NCBI GenBank assembly: GCA_017883485.1
Contig: JADGNM010000011.1
Coordinates: forward strand, 1 to 16,262
Origin: Methanosarcina sp.
GTDB lineage: Archaea > Halobacteriota > Methanosarcinia > Methanosarcinales > Methanosarcinaceae
Length of the DNA: 16,262 nucleotides
Reading direction: 5' to 3'
The translations under genes were made by a program, and so were the position numbers. Below are positions 1 to 7,035 of this stretch, piece by piece (position 1 is the stretch's first letter; each line of letters opens with the position of its first letter). Below the pieces are notes generated by a model. The model did no database searches and was not told where the DNA came from. It saw only the letters and a program-made list of their open reading frames with translations.

Positions 1-126
1 TTCTCTGTTAAACTTACTTTGTTGAGGTTGACGGCTTTCATCCCCCACCTGTCGGCTTGATAGCCTCCGAGGAAGGGGACTTCCCGCCTTCATGTTAAAG
101 CCGCATTCGGTGCGGGTGAATAATTG
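1..126 (+). mobile_element. Possible right end of an IS200/IS605 (TnpB-type) element
   Basis: The first ~125 bases contain no credible gene but are rich in structure. Bases ~42-78 can fold as a stacked hairpin: an outer CCCC/GGGG, a CCT/AGG segment, and an inner GGCT/AGCC around a TGAT loop. This is followed by GACTTCCCGCC, then GTTAAAG, and a second perfect 5-bp hairpin CCGCA-TTCGG-TGCGG at ~102-116. From memory, this order resembles the 3' ends of archaeal and cyanobacterial tnpB elements, where the omega RNA scaffold lies; no tnpB coding sequence is visible because the window starts here. The PRC-barrel remnant begins immediately afterwards, as expected if the element inserted into that gene. 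Family assignment is inference. Confidence 0.35.
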
Positions 127-218
127 AGGAGTTGAGGTGTATGGGAGTAGTTGAAGAAATAATGATTGACTCAGAAAGTGGAAGAATAGCGTATGCTGTA
201 CTTTCATTCGGCGGCTAA
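120..218 (+). pseudogene. PRC-barrel domain gene remnant
   Basis: An open stretch (ATG at 141, TAA at 216-218) encodes 25 residues including EEIMIDSESGRIAYAVLSFG, a segment very typical of archaeal PRC-barrel proteins (a beta-barrel domain related to ribosome-maturation RimM and photoreaction-centre H subunit). The frame is open back to about 120. The usual continuation (GDK.FA.PW) is absent, because the sequence is cut just after the Gly-Gly by AT-rich DNA and the MITE-like element at 233-350. The N-terminal half is also missing, replaced by the IS-like sequence at 1-120. I read it as a gene fragment bounded by two mobile-element remnants and not functional. Confidence 0.6.
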
Positions 219-232
219 TATTATTAAAATAT

Positions 233-350
233 TAGGACTTACGCACTTCTGATGCAAAAATAAGTGCATGAAGCGTCATATTTAATACTTAATTTTGGAA
301 AGTTGTTAGCTTATTGCTGTTGATTTTGTACTTCAAGTGCGTAAGTCCTA
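233..350. mobile_element. 118-bp MITE-like element with 16-bp terminal inverted repeats
   Basis: The left arm TAGGACTTACGCACTT (233-248) and the right arm AAGTGCGTAAGTCCTA (335-350) are perfect 16-bp inverted repeats. The element is flanked by AATAT on both sides (228-232 and 351-355), a plausible 5-bp target-site duplication, although the surroundings are AT-rich. The 86-bp interior is non-coding. Small size, perfect terminal repeats, possible target duplication and no ORF are the features of a miniature inverted-repeat transposable element that would be moved by a full-length IS elsewhere. The parent IS family cannot be decided from this copy. Confidence 0.7.
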
Positions 351-465
351 AATATAATATCATTAGTGTTGACTTTTCAAAACGAGCAGAATCTATTCAG
401 GTGACGACAACTTTACAGAACTTAGCGTAGCAATGTTTTTTTAGTCCAAAACCAATTAATTGTTA

Positions 466-1077
466 ATGGATATTCTAGAGAGAAAAAATCTTCGAGGAGC
501 TAACCTCATAGGGGCTAACCTTCAAGGGGCTAACCTTCAAGATGCTGATCTTGGAAAGGCTAACCTTCAAGGGGCTGATCTTCGAAGAGCTAACCTTCAA
601 GGGGCTGATCTTCGAGGAACTGACTTTTCAAATGCTCACCGTCCTGGGGGAAAAGGAGCTGACCTTAAAGAAGCTAACCTCATAGGGGCTAACCTTATTG
701 GATCTGACCTTATAAAGGCTAACCTTCAAGGAGCTAACCTTCAAGGTGCTAACCTTCAATTGGCTAACTTTCATTTGGCTAACCTCCAAGGAGCTAACCT
801 TCAAGGAGCTAACCTTCAATTGGCTAACCTTCAGGGGGCTGATCTTGGATGGACTAACCTTCAGGGGGCTGATTTATATGGAGCTGACCTTCAAGAGGCT
901 ATCCTTCGAGGATCTAACTTATATGTAACAAAAAACTTATCACTTGACCAGCTTTCTAAAGTAAAAACACTTCATAATGCAAAATTAGACGAAGAGCTCC
1001 TAATACCATTAAAAGAGAAGTACCCTGCCCTTTTTAAGAAACCTTATTTCGAGGATGAAGGACCTGATGACGAATGA
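466..1077 (+). CDS. Pentapeptide-repeat protein
   Basis: About 203 residues. Residues ~8-150 are built from tandem A(N/D)LxG/x pentapeptides (ANLQG, ADLRR, ANLIG and so on), which fold as a right-handed quadrilateral beta-helix. The run is broken once, around residues 52-62 (NAHRPGGKG). A non-repeat tail follows: LSLDQLSKVKTLHNAKLDEE, then a short acidic C-terminus. This tail type is common in pentapeptide proteins of cyanobacteria and methanogens. No signal peptide, membrane segment or enzymatic domain is seen, so the function is unknown; some relatives act by protein binding or DNA mimicry, but nothing here points to that. I prefer the ATG at 466; an in-frame TTG at 460 is possible. No clear ribosome-binding site is seen. 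The DNA is itself a degenerate 15-bp tandem repeat (GCTAACCTTCAAGGG-like). Confidence 0.85.
   Translation: MDILERKNLRGANLIGANLQGANLQDADLGKANLQGADLRRANLQGADLRGTDFSNAHRPGGKGADLKEANLIGANLIGSDLIKANLQGANLQGANLQLANFHLANLQGANLQGANLQLANLQGADLGWTNLQGADLYGADLQEAILRGSNLYVTKNLSLDQLSKVKTLHNAKLDEELLIPLKEKYPALFKKPYFEDEGPDDE
475..920 (+). repeat. 15-bp tandem repeat array within the pentapeptide gene
   Basis: The coding DNA repeats a 15-bp unit, consensus GCTAACCTTCAAGGG with GATCTT variants, roughly 28-30 times. Several units are identical (for example CTAACCTTCAAGG occurs many times), so the array has been homogenised at DNA level and not only conserved as protein. Confidence 0.75.
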
Positions 1078-1078
1078 C

Positions 1079-1359
1079 CGAGTCAAAACTACCCTCTTTT
1101 AAATACCAGTGCTTGTAGGGAATGAATTCTATTTGTCCATTCTCCAGATAAGTATCAAAATCAGAAACAGCCCTTCTCAGAGCTTCTTTTGCCTCTTCTA
1201 CTTCCGGAAGTTGTGATGTGATCCAGATGCAAAATTCATTATTTTACAGCCCCGCCTTGAAATAGGGGACCGTACGTTCATCAAATCTTCTTTTGTCTGG
1301 TAAAATTGGCAGAAGTGCGTTCCTTAGGGGATATCCCAAGTAATATTAATACCAGACTT
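1079..1359 (-). pseudogene. MEDS (DcmR-type sensory) domain pseudogene
   Basis: Read on the minus strand from 1359, the translation gives KSGINITWDIP, a TAA stop, then GTHFCQFYQTKEDLMNV. A frameshift at ~1270 leads to VPYFKAGL, another TAA (1244-1246), then NNEFCIWITSQ and on to QIEFIPYKHWYLKEGSFDS. Joined, this is the N-terminal ~95 residues of a MEDS domain (MEthanogen/methylotroph DcmR Sensory), usually found at the front of methanogen sensor kinases and regulators. Two in-frame stops and at least one frameshift show it is dead. Homology stops at ~1079, two bases after the stop codon of the convergent pentapeptide gene, so the rest of the gene was lost at that junction. No annotated-length ORF exists here. 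Confidence 0.75.
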
Positions 1360-1408
1360 TTATAGTCAACTCTGCATATAATATAATATTCTTATAACAG
1401 ATCTCTTC

Positions 1409-3634
1409 TTAGTCATGACCCTCCTTCTTCGTGTTTTCTGCATTGATCTCCCGCTCAATGGTCGAAATGCCATATGCCTCACCAGCTGCATTCACCAATG
1501 AGGTAGCGGTCAGCCATACCTCCACAATTCGACCGTCCTTGGCGAGCCTCTGGGTGTGGTAAGGTTCCAGAACCTCAGCGTTGCTAAGCTTCTTCAGTAT
1601 GACCAACTCTCCTTCTTTCAGGTCCGCCGGGATCAGGTTGTTAATATTCATCGTCAGTGCCTCTGCTTCACTCCAGCCAAACATACTCTCAGCCCTGGGA
1701 TTCCAGGCCATGATATGACCTTCCAAGTCCTGCACCGTTATAGTATCATTCGAGTCGTGCGCTATCACGGCCAGGCGGCGCATGGCCTCGGATTCCTTCA
1801 GAATCTCCTTTGCTCGCCTTACCTCGGTAATATCAGTAAATGTGATCACCGCTCCCTTGATGACGTTTTCGAGTGTACGATAAGGCCGGATGCGCAGCAG
1901 GTACCACACGCCCTTCCGGGTCTGAACTTCAATATCCTTGGGAGTCAGAGTGGCCAGCACCTCCTTTATATCCTCTACCAGGCGGTCATAACCCAGCAGG
2001 TTCGAGACTATGTGCCCAACCGGTCGTCCCACATCTGTTGGGATCAGATTGATCACCTGTGTGACTTGTGGGGTGAAGCGCAGGATGCGCAGTTGATAGT
2101 CCACAAAGATAGTGCCTATACCCGTGCCGGACAGCAGGTTGTTCATATCGTTAACGGCCTGCGACAGATCGGCTATCTTGTTTTGCAGTTCAGTATTGAC
2201 AGTAGTCAATTCCTCGTTGACTGACTGCAGTTCCTCCTTGGAGGTCTCCAACTCCTCGTTGGTGGATTGCAATTCCTCGTTGATTGACTGCATCTCTTCG
2301 TTGGAGGATTTGAGCTCTTCATTAGAGGTCTCCATTTCTTCATTATAAGCTTTGAGACGTTCTTCCTTAATCTGCAGTTCCCGCTCCAGCTCTAAGATGC
2401 GCGCGTTACCTTCCATTGCGCTCTTACCGTCTTCACCGGCACCTATGCCGTCGGCCTCGGTTTGGCTTTGCTCCGACTTCTTCACCTCCTCAAAGGTGAT
2501 CAGGAACAGGTTTGGCCCGGCGGTTGCGTCAGGGCCTGCCGCTACAGGTCGTAATGCCAGATTGACTGTAGTGAAGTCACCGTTGGTTTTGACCCGCAGC
2601 CCGGGGTGGAATACTGGTTCTTTACTGACAGAGGCTTTGTACAGATCCGTAGCCAGATCCTGCCGCAATCCATCGCGGGCCATCTTCAAGATATTCAGGC
2701 CAGCCTTACCCGGAGCCGGTTCCAGGTACATGCCGGTACGGCCATGAAGATAGAGGATGTCGCCTCGTTGGTTGACAAGCACAGCGACAGGGGCGTAATA
2801 CTGCAGCATAATCTGTTCGGTCAGTTCACGCAGTTGAGGTTCGCTTTCGACAAGAGCCTTGCCGGAAGTTCTTGGAGTCTCGCTGCTTTCCAGTTGTGGT
2901 GGGATAAATGTCCCTACAGGCAGGAAGCCACTACCAACATACTTTTTGCGAAACAACTTCGATTTGCGGTCCAGGATTTCAAATAGGTTCTCGAACTCGC
3001 CCAGGGTCTCGGAGGGGCCGAGGAAGAGAAATCCACTCGGATTCAATGCGTAGTGGAAGAGGGGGATGAGTTTACTCTGCAGTTCCCTGTCCATATAGAT
3101 CAGCACGTTGCGACAACTGATCAGGTCAAGTTTGGAGAATGGCGGATCTTTTATAATGTCCTGCTCGGAAAAGACTATCATGTCACGGATATTTTTCTGG
3201 ATGCGGTAATTGCCGCTTAAATCCTGAGTAAAGTAGCGATTCATCCTTTCCGGTGAGACATCGATGGAGCTGGCGGCGGGATAGACACCGCTGCGGGCCT
3301 GTACGATGGCCTGGCTGTCAATATCGGTTGCGAAAATTTGGACCCTGAAAGTTTCCCTCAACATTTCCATCTGCTCCTGAAGCAGGATGCCGATGGAATA
3401 GGCCTCCTCACCTGTGGAGCAGCCGGGCACCCAGATTCGTATCACTGAGTCTGAGTTCTTGTCAGTAAAGAAATTCGGGATTACTTTTATCTGGAGTTCA
3501 TCGAAAGCAGTGGGATTGCGGAAGAAACTGGTGACGCCTATTAAGAGGTCGCGAAAGAGAGTCTCCACCTCGGAAGGTTTTTGCTCTAAATTATGCACAT
3601 AGTCGTCCAAATTATTGACATTCCGGATGACCAT
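1409..3634 (-). CDS. CheR methyltransferase - PAS part of a CheB/CheR/PAS fusion (3' half, frameshifted)
   Basis: This 741-codon frame is the downstream half of a CheB-CheR-PAS protein. CheR transfers methyl groups from S-adenosylmethionine to glutamates of receptor-type proteins. Residues 8-45 are the CheR N-terminal helices (LFRDLLIGVTSFFRNP). The SAM-binding motif WVPGCSTGEEAYS is at 68-80, and CRNVLIYMD at 174-182 is the usual methyltransferase motif. Residues ~270-385 look PAS-like. A long coiled coil of SxNEEL/M heptads follows at ~410-490, then two PAS domains (~490-615 and ~620-730). No histidine-kinase domain follows. The ATG at 3634 is internal to the ancestral protein: the same frame is open upstream to ~3662 and encodes TISRRIERR, which joins the CheB half after a one-base gap. 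CheR could still be made from this ATG if it is used. No SD was identified. Confidence 0.85.
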   Translation of the reverse strand: MVIRNVNNLDDYVHNLEQKPSEVETLFRDLLIGVTSFFRNPTAFDELQIKVIPNFFTDKNSDSVIRIWVPGCSTGEEAYSIGILLQEQMEMLRETFRVQIFATDIDSQAIVQARSGVYPAASSIDVSPERMNRYFTQDLSGNYRIQKNIRDMIVFSEQDIIKDPPFSKLDLISCRNVLIYMDRELQSKLIPLFHYALNPSGFLFLGPSETLGEFENLFEILDRKSKLFRKKYVGSGFLPVGTFIPPQLESSETPRTSGKALVESEPQLRELTEQIMLQYYAPVAVLVNQRGDILYLHGRTGMYLEPAPGKAGLNILKMARDGLRQDLATDLYKASVSKEPVFHPGLRVKTNGDFTTVNLALRPVAAGPDATAGPNLFLITFEEVKKSEQSQTEADGIGAGEDGKSAMEGNARILELERELQIKEERLKAYNEEMETSNEELKSSNEEMQSINEELQSTNEELETSKEELQSVNEELTTVNTELQNKIADLSQAVNDMNNLLSGTGIGTIFVDYQLRILRFTPQVTQVINLIPTDVGRPVGHIVSNLLGYDRLVEDIKEVLATLTPKDIEVQTRKGVWYLLRIRPYRTLENVIKGAVITFTDITEVRRAKEILKESEAMRRLAVIAHDSNDTITVQDLEGHIMAWNPRAESMFGWSEAEALTMNINNLIPADLKEGELVILKKLSNAEVLEPYHTQRLAKDGRIVEVWLTATSLVNAAGEAYGISTIEREINAENTKKEGHD

Positions 3635-4473
3635 GCGCCGCTCGATGCGGCGGGAGATAGTACTCGCTTATAATGTGAAAAGTCGTGACCGGTCTGGGTG
3701 CGCAGCAGGCCGAATATCTTTTTCATCGCGCTTTCGGCCCTGGGAATCACGCGAGGTCCTTTTCCAAAGGTTCGAGTGACATAGGCGATGAGCTGGGCTG
3801 GCATCTCGGCCGGCGGAAGGATGTAGTCTGCCACACCTGTGTCAATGACGCTACGCGGCATTCCATCGTACTCGCTGGATTCGGGGCTCTGTACCATTAC
3901 CATACCGCCCTCGGATTTGATTGCCCGCACTCCCAGTGTGCCGTCGCTTCCGGTACCCGAGAGTATTATGGCGATGGCCAACTCTTGCTTGCTCAGAGCC
4001 AGGGATCTGAAGAATAAATCAATCGGCAGGTGATGACCGCGCGGCCCTACCGGTTCCTGCAACTGCAGCGTGCCATACTCAAGAAACATGTCGTATTTAG
4101 GAGGGATGACATAGACGCAGTTAGGCTGGACAACCATCCCATCCGTGACCTCGTAAACGGGCATATGTGTATAGCGCTCTATCAGATCGGTGAGCACGCT
4201 CTTGTAGTTCGGATCCAGGTGCTGCACCAGGACAAAGGCCATGCCGGGTGCCATGATATTGGGCATAGCTGAAAAGAACTTATCGAACGCAGCCAGCCCA
4301 CCAGCCGATGCGCCGATGCCCACGATGGGAAAGTTCTCTTTTGGTTTCTGTTCATCTTTTGGTGCCTGTTCCCCTTCTGGTACCTGTTCCCTCTCTGGCA
4401 CCTGCTCCTCTTCAGGTATCTGTTCTTGTGGTGCTTGTGTTTTCTCTCTGATTGCGGTATCATTTGTGCCCAT
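3586..4473 (-). CDS. CheB methylesterase part of a CheB/CheR/PAS fusion (5' half, ends by frameshift)
   Basis: CheB removes methyl groups from (or deamidates) glutamyl/glutaminyl residues of chemoreceptor-type proteins. From the ATG at 4473 the catalytic triad is visible: Ser56 in GIGASAGG, His85 in LVQHLDP and Asp177 in GTGSDGTLG. No response-regulator receiver domain precedes it; instead there is a low-complexity stretch of E-Q-x-P repeats (residues ~15-45). The frame stays homologous to CheB-CheR fusions through FGLLRTQTGHDFSHYKR, then at ~3664 runs out of frame into an unrelated 22-residue tail ending at 3586. The CheR sequence continues one base out of phase. Start choice: AAAGGATG lies 7-9 bases before the ATG at 4473; ATG 4491 and TTG 4512 are also in frame, the last also preceded by AAAGGG. 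Confidence 0.8.
   Translation of the reverse strand: MGTNDTAIREKTQAPQEQIPEEEQVPEREQVPEGEQAPKDEQKPKENFPIVGIGASAGGLAAFDKFFSAMPNIMAPGMAFVLVQHLDPNYKSVLTDLIERYTHMPVYEVTDGMVVQPNCVYVIPPKYDMFLEYGTLQLQEPVGPRGHHLPIDLFFRSLALSKQELAIAIILSGTGSDGTLGVRAIKSEGGMVMVQSPESSEYDGMPRSVIDTGVADYILPPAEMPAQLIAYVTRTFGKGPRVIPRAESAMKKIFGLLRTQTGHDFSHYKRVLSPAASSGAWSSGMSIIWTTMCII
3661..3664 (-). other. Apparent one-base deletion splitting cheB-cheR
   Basis: On the minus strand the CheB frame reads HYKR (to 3664) and the CheR frame resumes with TISRRIERR from 3661. Family members read HYKRSTISRRIERR here, so one base of the Ser codon is missing. The result is either a real disrupting mutation or a sequencing/assembly error. 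Confidence 0.75.
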
Positions 4474-4520
4474 AACGTCGCATCCTTTCATGCCTGAATC
4501 TGAATCGTACAAAAGGCCCT

Positions 4521-4540
4521 TTCATTCGTCATCGGTTAAG
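4521..4540. repeat. Copy 1 of a 20-bp dispersed sequence
   Basis: TTCATTCGTCATCGGTTAAG here matches TTCATTGGTCATCGGTTAAG at 16166-16185 in 19 of 20 positions. Weaker similarity extends ~17 bases to the left in both copies (TACAA.AG.). It lies just upstream of the cheB start. Its nature is unknown; it may be a shared element end or a short conserved leader. Confidence 0.5.
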
Positions 4541-4587
4541 ATATAACTTGTAAGAGATATGTCACGCCCTTTACTTTTTCTGAAATC

Positions 4588-4606
4588 TATAGATTATAAA
4601 TCGAGA
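4588..4606 (-). promoter_or_regulatory. Possible TATA box for the cheB/cheR gene
   Basis: On the minus strand, GATTTATAATC lies ~120 bases before the ATG at 4473 and ~85 before the alternative TTG at 4512. It resembles an archaeal box A, but the region is AT-rich and another candidate (AATATTTAAA) lies at ~4625-4640. Confidence 0.25.
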
Positions 4607-4850
4607 TAGATGATTGCACTGGTTTTTTAAATATTAACAGATTCCTTAACTGATTTGCGGTCGCAAAAGTATCTATGTTCACTAATATGTTAAAAGCCCT
4701 ATTTTTTAACTTAGTTCCCAAATTTTACGCGCATTATTTTCAATTCCTTTTAGCTCTCTCAATTCGTGCGGATCTGCGCATGAATTACGCCATAAATCCA
4801 AAAATGTCGGCAGAAACGTAAACAGTAAACCTGTTAGAGTTCGTGACACA

Positions 4851-5345
4851 TTGAACTCTTCCGATGAAATCTCATCAGATGAGACATCATTACCTTCCAG
4901 CAAACGCATAAATGCCTACAACTATGGTGAGTTTCTCCCGTTGCAGAAAATAGCAGATGAACTCCAGATTGGAGAATATCTTGGTGACCTGTTCAACGAA
5001 AAAGACGGGAAGATAATACTTGCAATGGCACTCAATCGTGAGTTCGTCCCACGGCTATGATAATATCAAAAATTGGCATGAGAATTCTGAGCTTTCCCTT
5101 CAGTGGCCTGAATTCCTTTGAAAATTCAGAACATAAGTATTTTACTTACTAAAGTAGGCGACGGCGACATTCCATCTACATCTAGGGCAAAATGTTGAGA
5201 AACCTTCGGACAAAACGCACATTAATGTACGATCTTACCAGTTTCTCAAGCTACTCACAACTGATAAATCTTCTTGAATACGGATACGATAGAGATGATC
5301 CAGCTCCCTAAAATAAATCTCCCCATGATTTGGATAAGGAAAAAT
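4851..5345 (+). pseudogene. IS1634-type transposase, decayed N-terminal part
   Basis: Successive frames encode pieces of one transposase. These are NYGEFLPLQKIADELQIGEY (to ~5041), VRPTAM (5042-5059), DNIKNWHENSELSLQWPEFL (from 5059), LKIQNISILLTKVGDGDIPS (from 5118), RTKRTLMYDLTSFSSYSQLI with LLEYGYDRDD (from ~5192), and KINLPMI plus a shifted DKEK (5307-5345). They line up in order with the N-terminal ~200 residues of IS1634/IS4-group transposases common in Methanosarcina. At least five frameshifts are needed, so the copy is dead. Upstream (~4790-4850) SKNVGRNVNSKPVRVRD may be the true N-terminal part. The catalytic C-terminal portion and the IS ends are not seen, so a deletion followed the insertion. 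Confidence 0.8.
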
Positions 5346-5383
5346 GAATTAGAAGATAAATGAATTAGAGGGTGATAGTGAGC

Positions 5384-5677
5384 TTATTTTCGTACACGTC
5401 TGATCAAATTTGCTTTGATTAATGCTCGGGCATCCGTAGGAGAGATTGGGATTGGTTCATCCCTTGTCCATAATTTGTAAGGCATTCCCCTCTGGCTTCT
5501 GATACCGTCAATTGAGACATACTCGTCATCACTAAGCCATTTTCCACCTATTTCGTTTTTTTCCGATCCGCCAAATGACCGAATTTTTTCGGCAGTTTCG
5601 TCTGTCTCAAACTCGGCAGCTCTCTTTCTCCATTCAGATTTCACACTTTTTTTCGGTTCTCTTATATTATACGGCAT
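5384..5677 (-). CDS. Hypothetical small basic protein (97 aa)
   Basis: The product is MPYNIREPKKSVKSEWRKRA and onward, 97 residues, with a Lys/Arg-rich first quarter and an ending of DARALIKANLIRRVRK. I do not recognise a family. The middle (GGSEKNEIGGKWLSDDEYVS) has no membrane segment or metal-binding cysteines. The ATG at 5677 is chosen because GGGAG (5685-5689 on the complement) sits 7 bases upstream and a TATA-like box lies at 5711-5724; a longer frame to 5728 would run through the promoter. The gene stands alone between a dead transposase and a coiled-coil gene on the same strand. A real small gene is likely because start, SD and promoter agree. Confidence 0.65.
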   Translation of the reverse strand: MPYNIREPKKSVKSEWRKRAAEFETDETAEKIRSFGGSEKNEIGGKWLSDDEYVSIDGIRSQRGMPYKLWTRDEPIPISPTDARALIKANLIRRVRK

Positions 5678-5710
5678 TTTCCCACTCCCGTTTAATATGC
5701 AGTAATTTTT

Positions 5711-5724
5711 ACATATATAAATAT
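5711..5724 (-). promoter_or_regulatory. TATA box of the 97-aa hypothetical gene
   Basis: On the minus strand AATATTTATATATGT lies ~35-45 bases before the ATG at 5677 and ~25 bases before the GGGAG ribosome-binding site. This is the expected arrangement for an archaeal promoter with a short leader. Confidence 0.45.
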
Positions 5725-6000
5725 TCAATGTTACAATTTGATCTCTGGCTAGTTTTCTTATTTATAGTTCTGGTTAGAGAGTTTATATTGAACAAACGAA
5801 AGATTTGATTGTAGCTGTTGACTTCATGTTAATTATGCGGATTTTTTGAAAAAAATAGGTTGCGGGTATGCTTTTAATATCGCATACCTTCAGGCTATAT
5901 GCATCGATGTATATTCGCAGCTTTTCGTTTTTAGCATTCCCCATGAAATTATTATGCTGCCTTCTGGCCTGCCTTTTTGTCTTTAGTTTTTGTATTGTAT

Positions 6001-6357
6001 TCAAAAGTTTGCAAGTCTCGAGTGCAGTATTCTATTTTCTAATACCATTAGCCTGACTTCAGCGTCCAGCAGTTTGTTTATTGCTTCTTCTCTTCTGGTC
6101 TCTGCTTTTCTTATTAGCTCTCCGAGACTTTGGATCTGTGAATCCAGTTTGTTGGAGATTGACTCCAGGTTTCTGGATTGTGTCTGTATAATCTTAGCTT
6201 CTGCTAATTTCCTCAGAGTATCAGCGGACCTTATTATATCCTCGAAATATGTGACTTTTTCTGTTGCCATCTCGAGTTCGGCTTTTATTTGTTCAATCTC
6301 TTCTTCGTCGGTCTTTCTGTTATGTTCGTGTTTTTCCATGGCTTGTTCTGCATTCAA
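6001..6357 (-). CDS. Small coiled-coil protein (118 aa)
   Basis: A highly charged, almost entirely helical protein. Heptad-like Leu/Ile spacing runs from about residue 15 to 110, for example EEEIEQIKAELEMATEKV and LVRKAETRREEA-like segments near LGELIRKAETRREEAINKLL. It has no cysteines, membrane segments or recognisable enzymatic motif. The TTG at 6357 is preferred because GAGG (6366-6369 on the complement) lies 8 bases upstream; an ATG at 6339 would shorten it by six residues and has no such site. A TATA-like AAATTTATAAA lies at 6403-6415. Function is unknown; it could be a structural or partner-binding protein. Confidence 0.6.
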   Translation of the reverse strand: MNAEQAMEKHEHNRKTDEEEIEQIKAELEMATEKVTYFEDIIRSADTLRKLAEAKIIQTQSRNLESISNKLDSQIQSLGELIRKAETRREEAINKLLDAEVRLMVLENRILHSRLANF

Positions 6358-6402
6358 GTTTATAACCTCATTATTTTTTCAATATTGTTATACGACCTTA
6401 AA

Positions 6403-6415
6403 TGTTTATAAATTT
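6403..6415 (-). promoter_or_regulatory. Possible TATA box of the coiled-coil gene
   Basis: AAATTTATAAACA on the minus strand, ~46-58 bases before the TTG start at 6357 and ~35 before its GAGG site. This is a good archaeal box-A match in an AT-rich setting. Confidence 0.35.
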
Positions 6416-6433
6416 TTAGATTATATGAATTGA

Positions 6434-7035
6434 GCTGTATTTATACTCGGAGAGATTCCTGTACTGCCGGTTCAGTTCATAGCTCCGACTAGAATTCAGT
6501 AAATAGGCAAAGAGTCACTATTTTAAAAGCTGACCACTGTTTAGGAAGTGAATCTTATTTCACACATGTAAGAATAGTATAAATACAACTATATCATTAT
6601 ATTTAGTTTATTGGGGGAATAAGCATATCTCTAATAGAAACATATCACAAAATTTCTTTAGATTTTCGTTTAAAGTTTATCAGGTCTATGTACCACATTG
6701 TCTATACGCTGTTATACTGAAGAAATATACTTCATTCGAAGGATGATAATTCATTTGAAGAATAACAGTTTACAGAACTCATCTGATGACCAGCTCCGCA
6801 TCCTGAAAGGAGAAACCCGTAAATTACAGAGTCCCGAATGTCGTCTTTCAGTTTCATTTTAGATTTACGTTGACTAATCGGAGAGATGTTACTTTCCGTT
6901 TTAATTTCTGTCACATTCTATTTTAGTCACTTTCTGTTTAAATTTCTTATTTGAATGAAAGGTGTTTTCTGTGGGAATGAGTTAAATATTAAAATAGAAA
7001 TCCTTATAGGGTAAAAAACAGAGACTGATACCAGC
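6434..7035. other. AT-rich intergenic region without a convincing gene
   Basis: About 600 bases between the divergent coiled-coil gene and mre11. A 60-codon minus-strand frame (6732-6914, GTG start, no SD) is the longest candidate and shows no family features. The promoter of mre11 should lie at the right end; GTTAAATATTAAAAT at ~6983-6997 and CCTTATAGG at ~7002-7010 are possible TATA elements. A TATA-like ATAGTATAAATAC (~6575-6587) has no gene after it on the plus strand, so a small RNA there cannot be excluded. Confidence 0.5.

Noticed and set aside
475..920. Short regular repeats suggesting a CRISPR array
   Set aside because: The 15-bp units are contiguous, without spacers, and encode in-frame pentapeptide repeats.
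1556..2224. 222-codon plus-strand ORF opposite cheR
   Set aside because: Shadow of the CheR/PAS coding strand; the minus frame carries all the conserved motifs.
4706..4909. Minus-strand ORF ending ELRELKGIENNARKIWELS, faintly recalling the LRGIEG helix of Cas1
   Set aside because: Too short, no other Cas1 motif or CRISPR array nearby, and its N-terminal part is antisense to the IS1634 transposase remnant.
5783..6004. 73-codon minus-strand ORF overlapping the coiled-coil gene by TTGA
   Set aside because: No SD, no recognisable features, composition of a chance frame; the overlap alone is weak evidence.
6732..6914. 60-codon minus-strand ORF with GTG start
   Set aside because: No SD or family resemblance; retained only as a mention in the intergenic entry.
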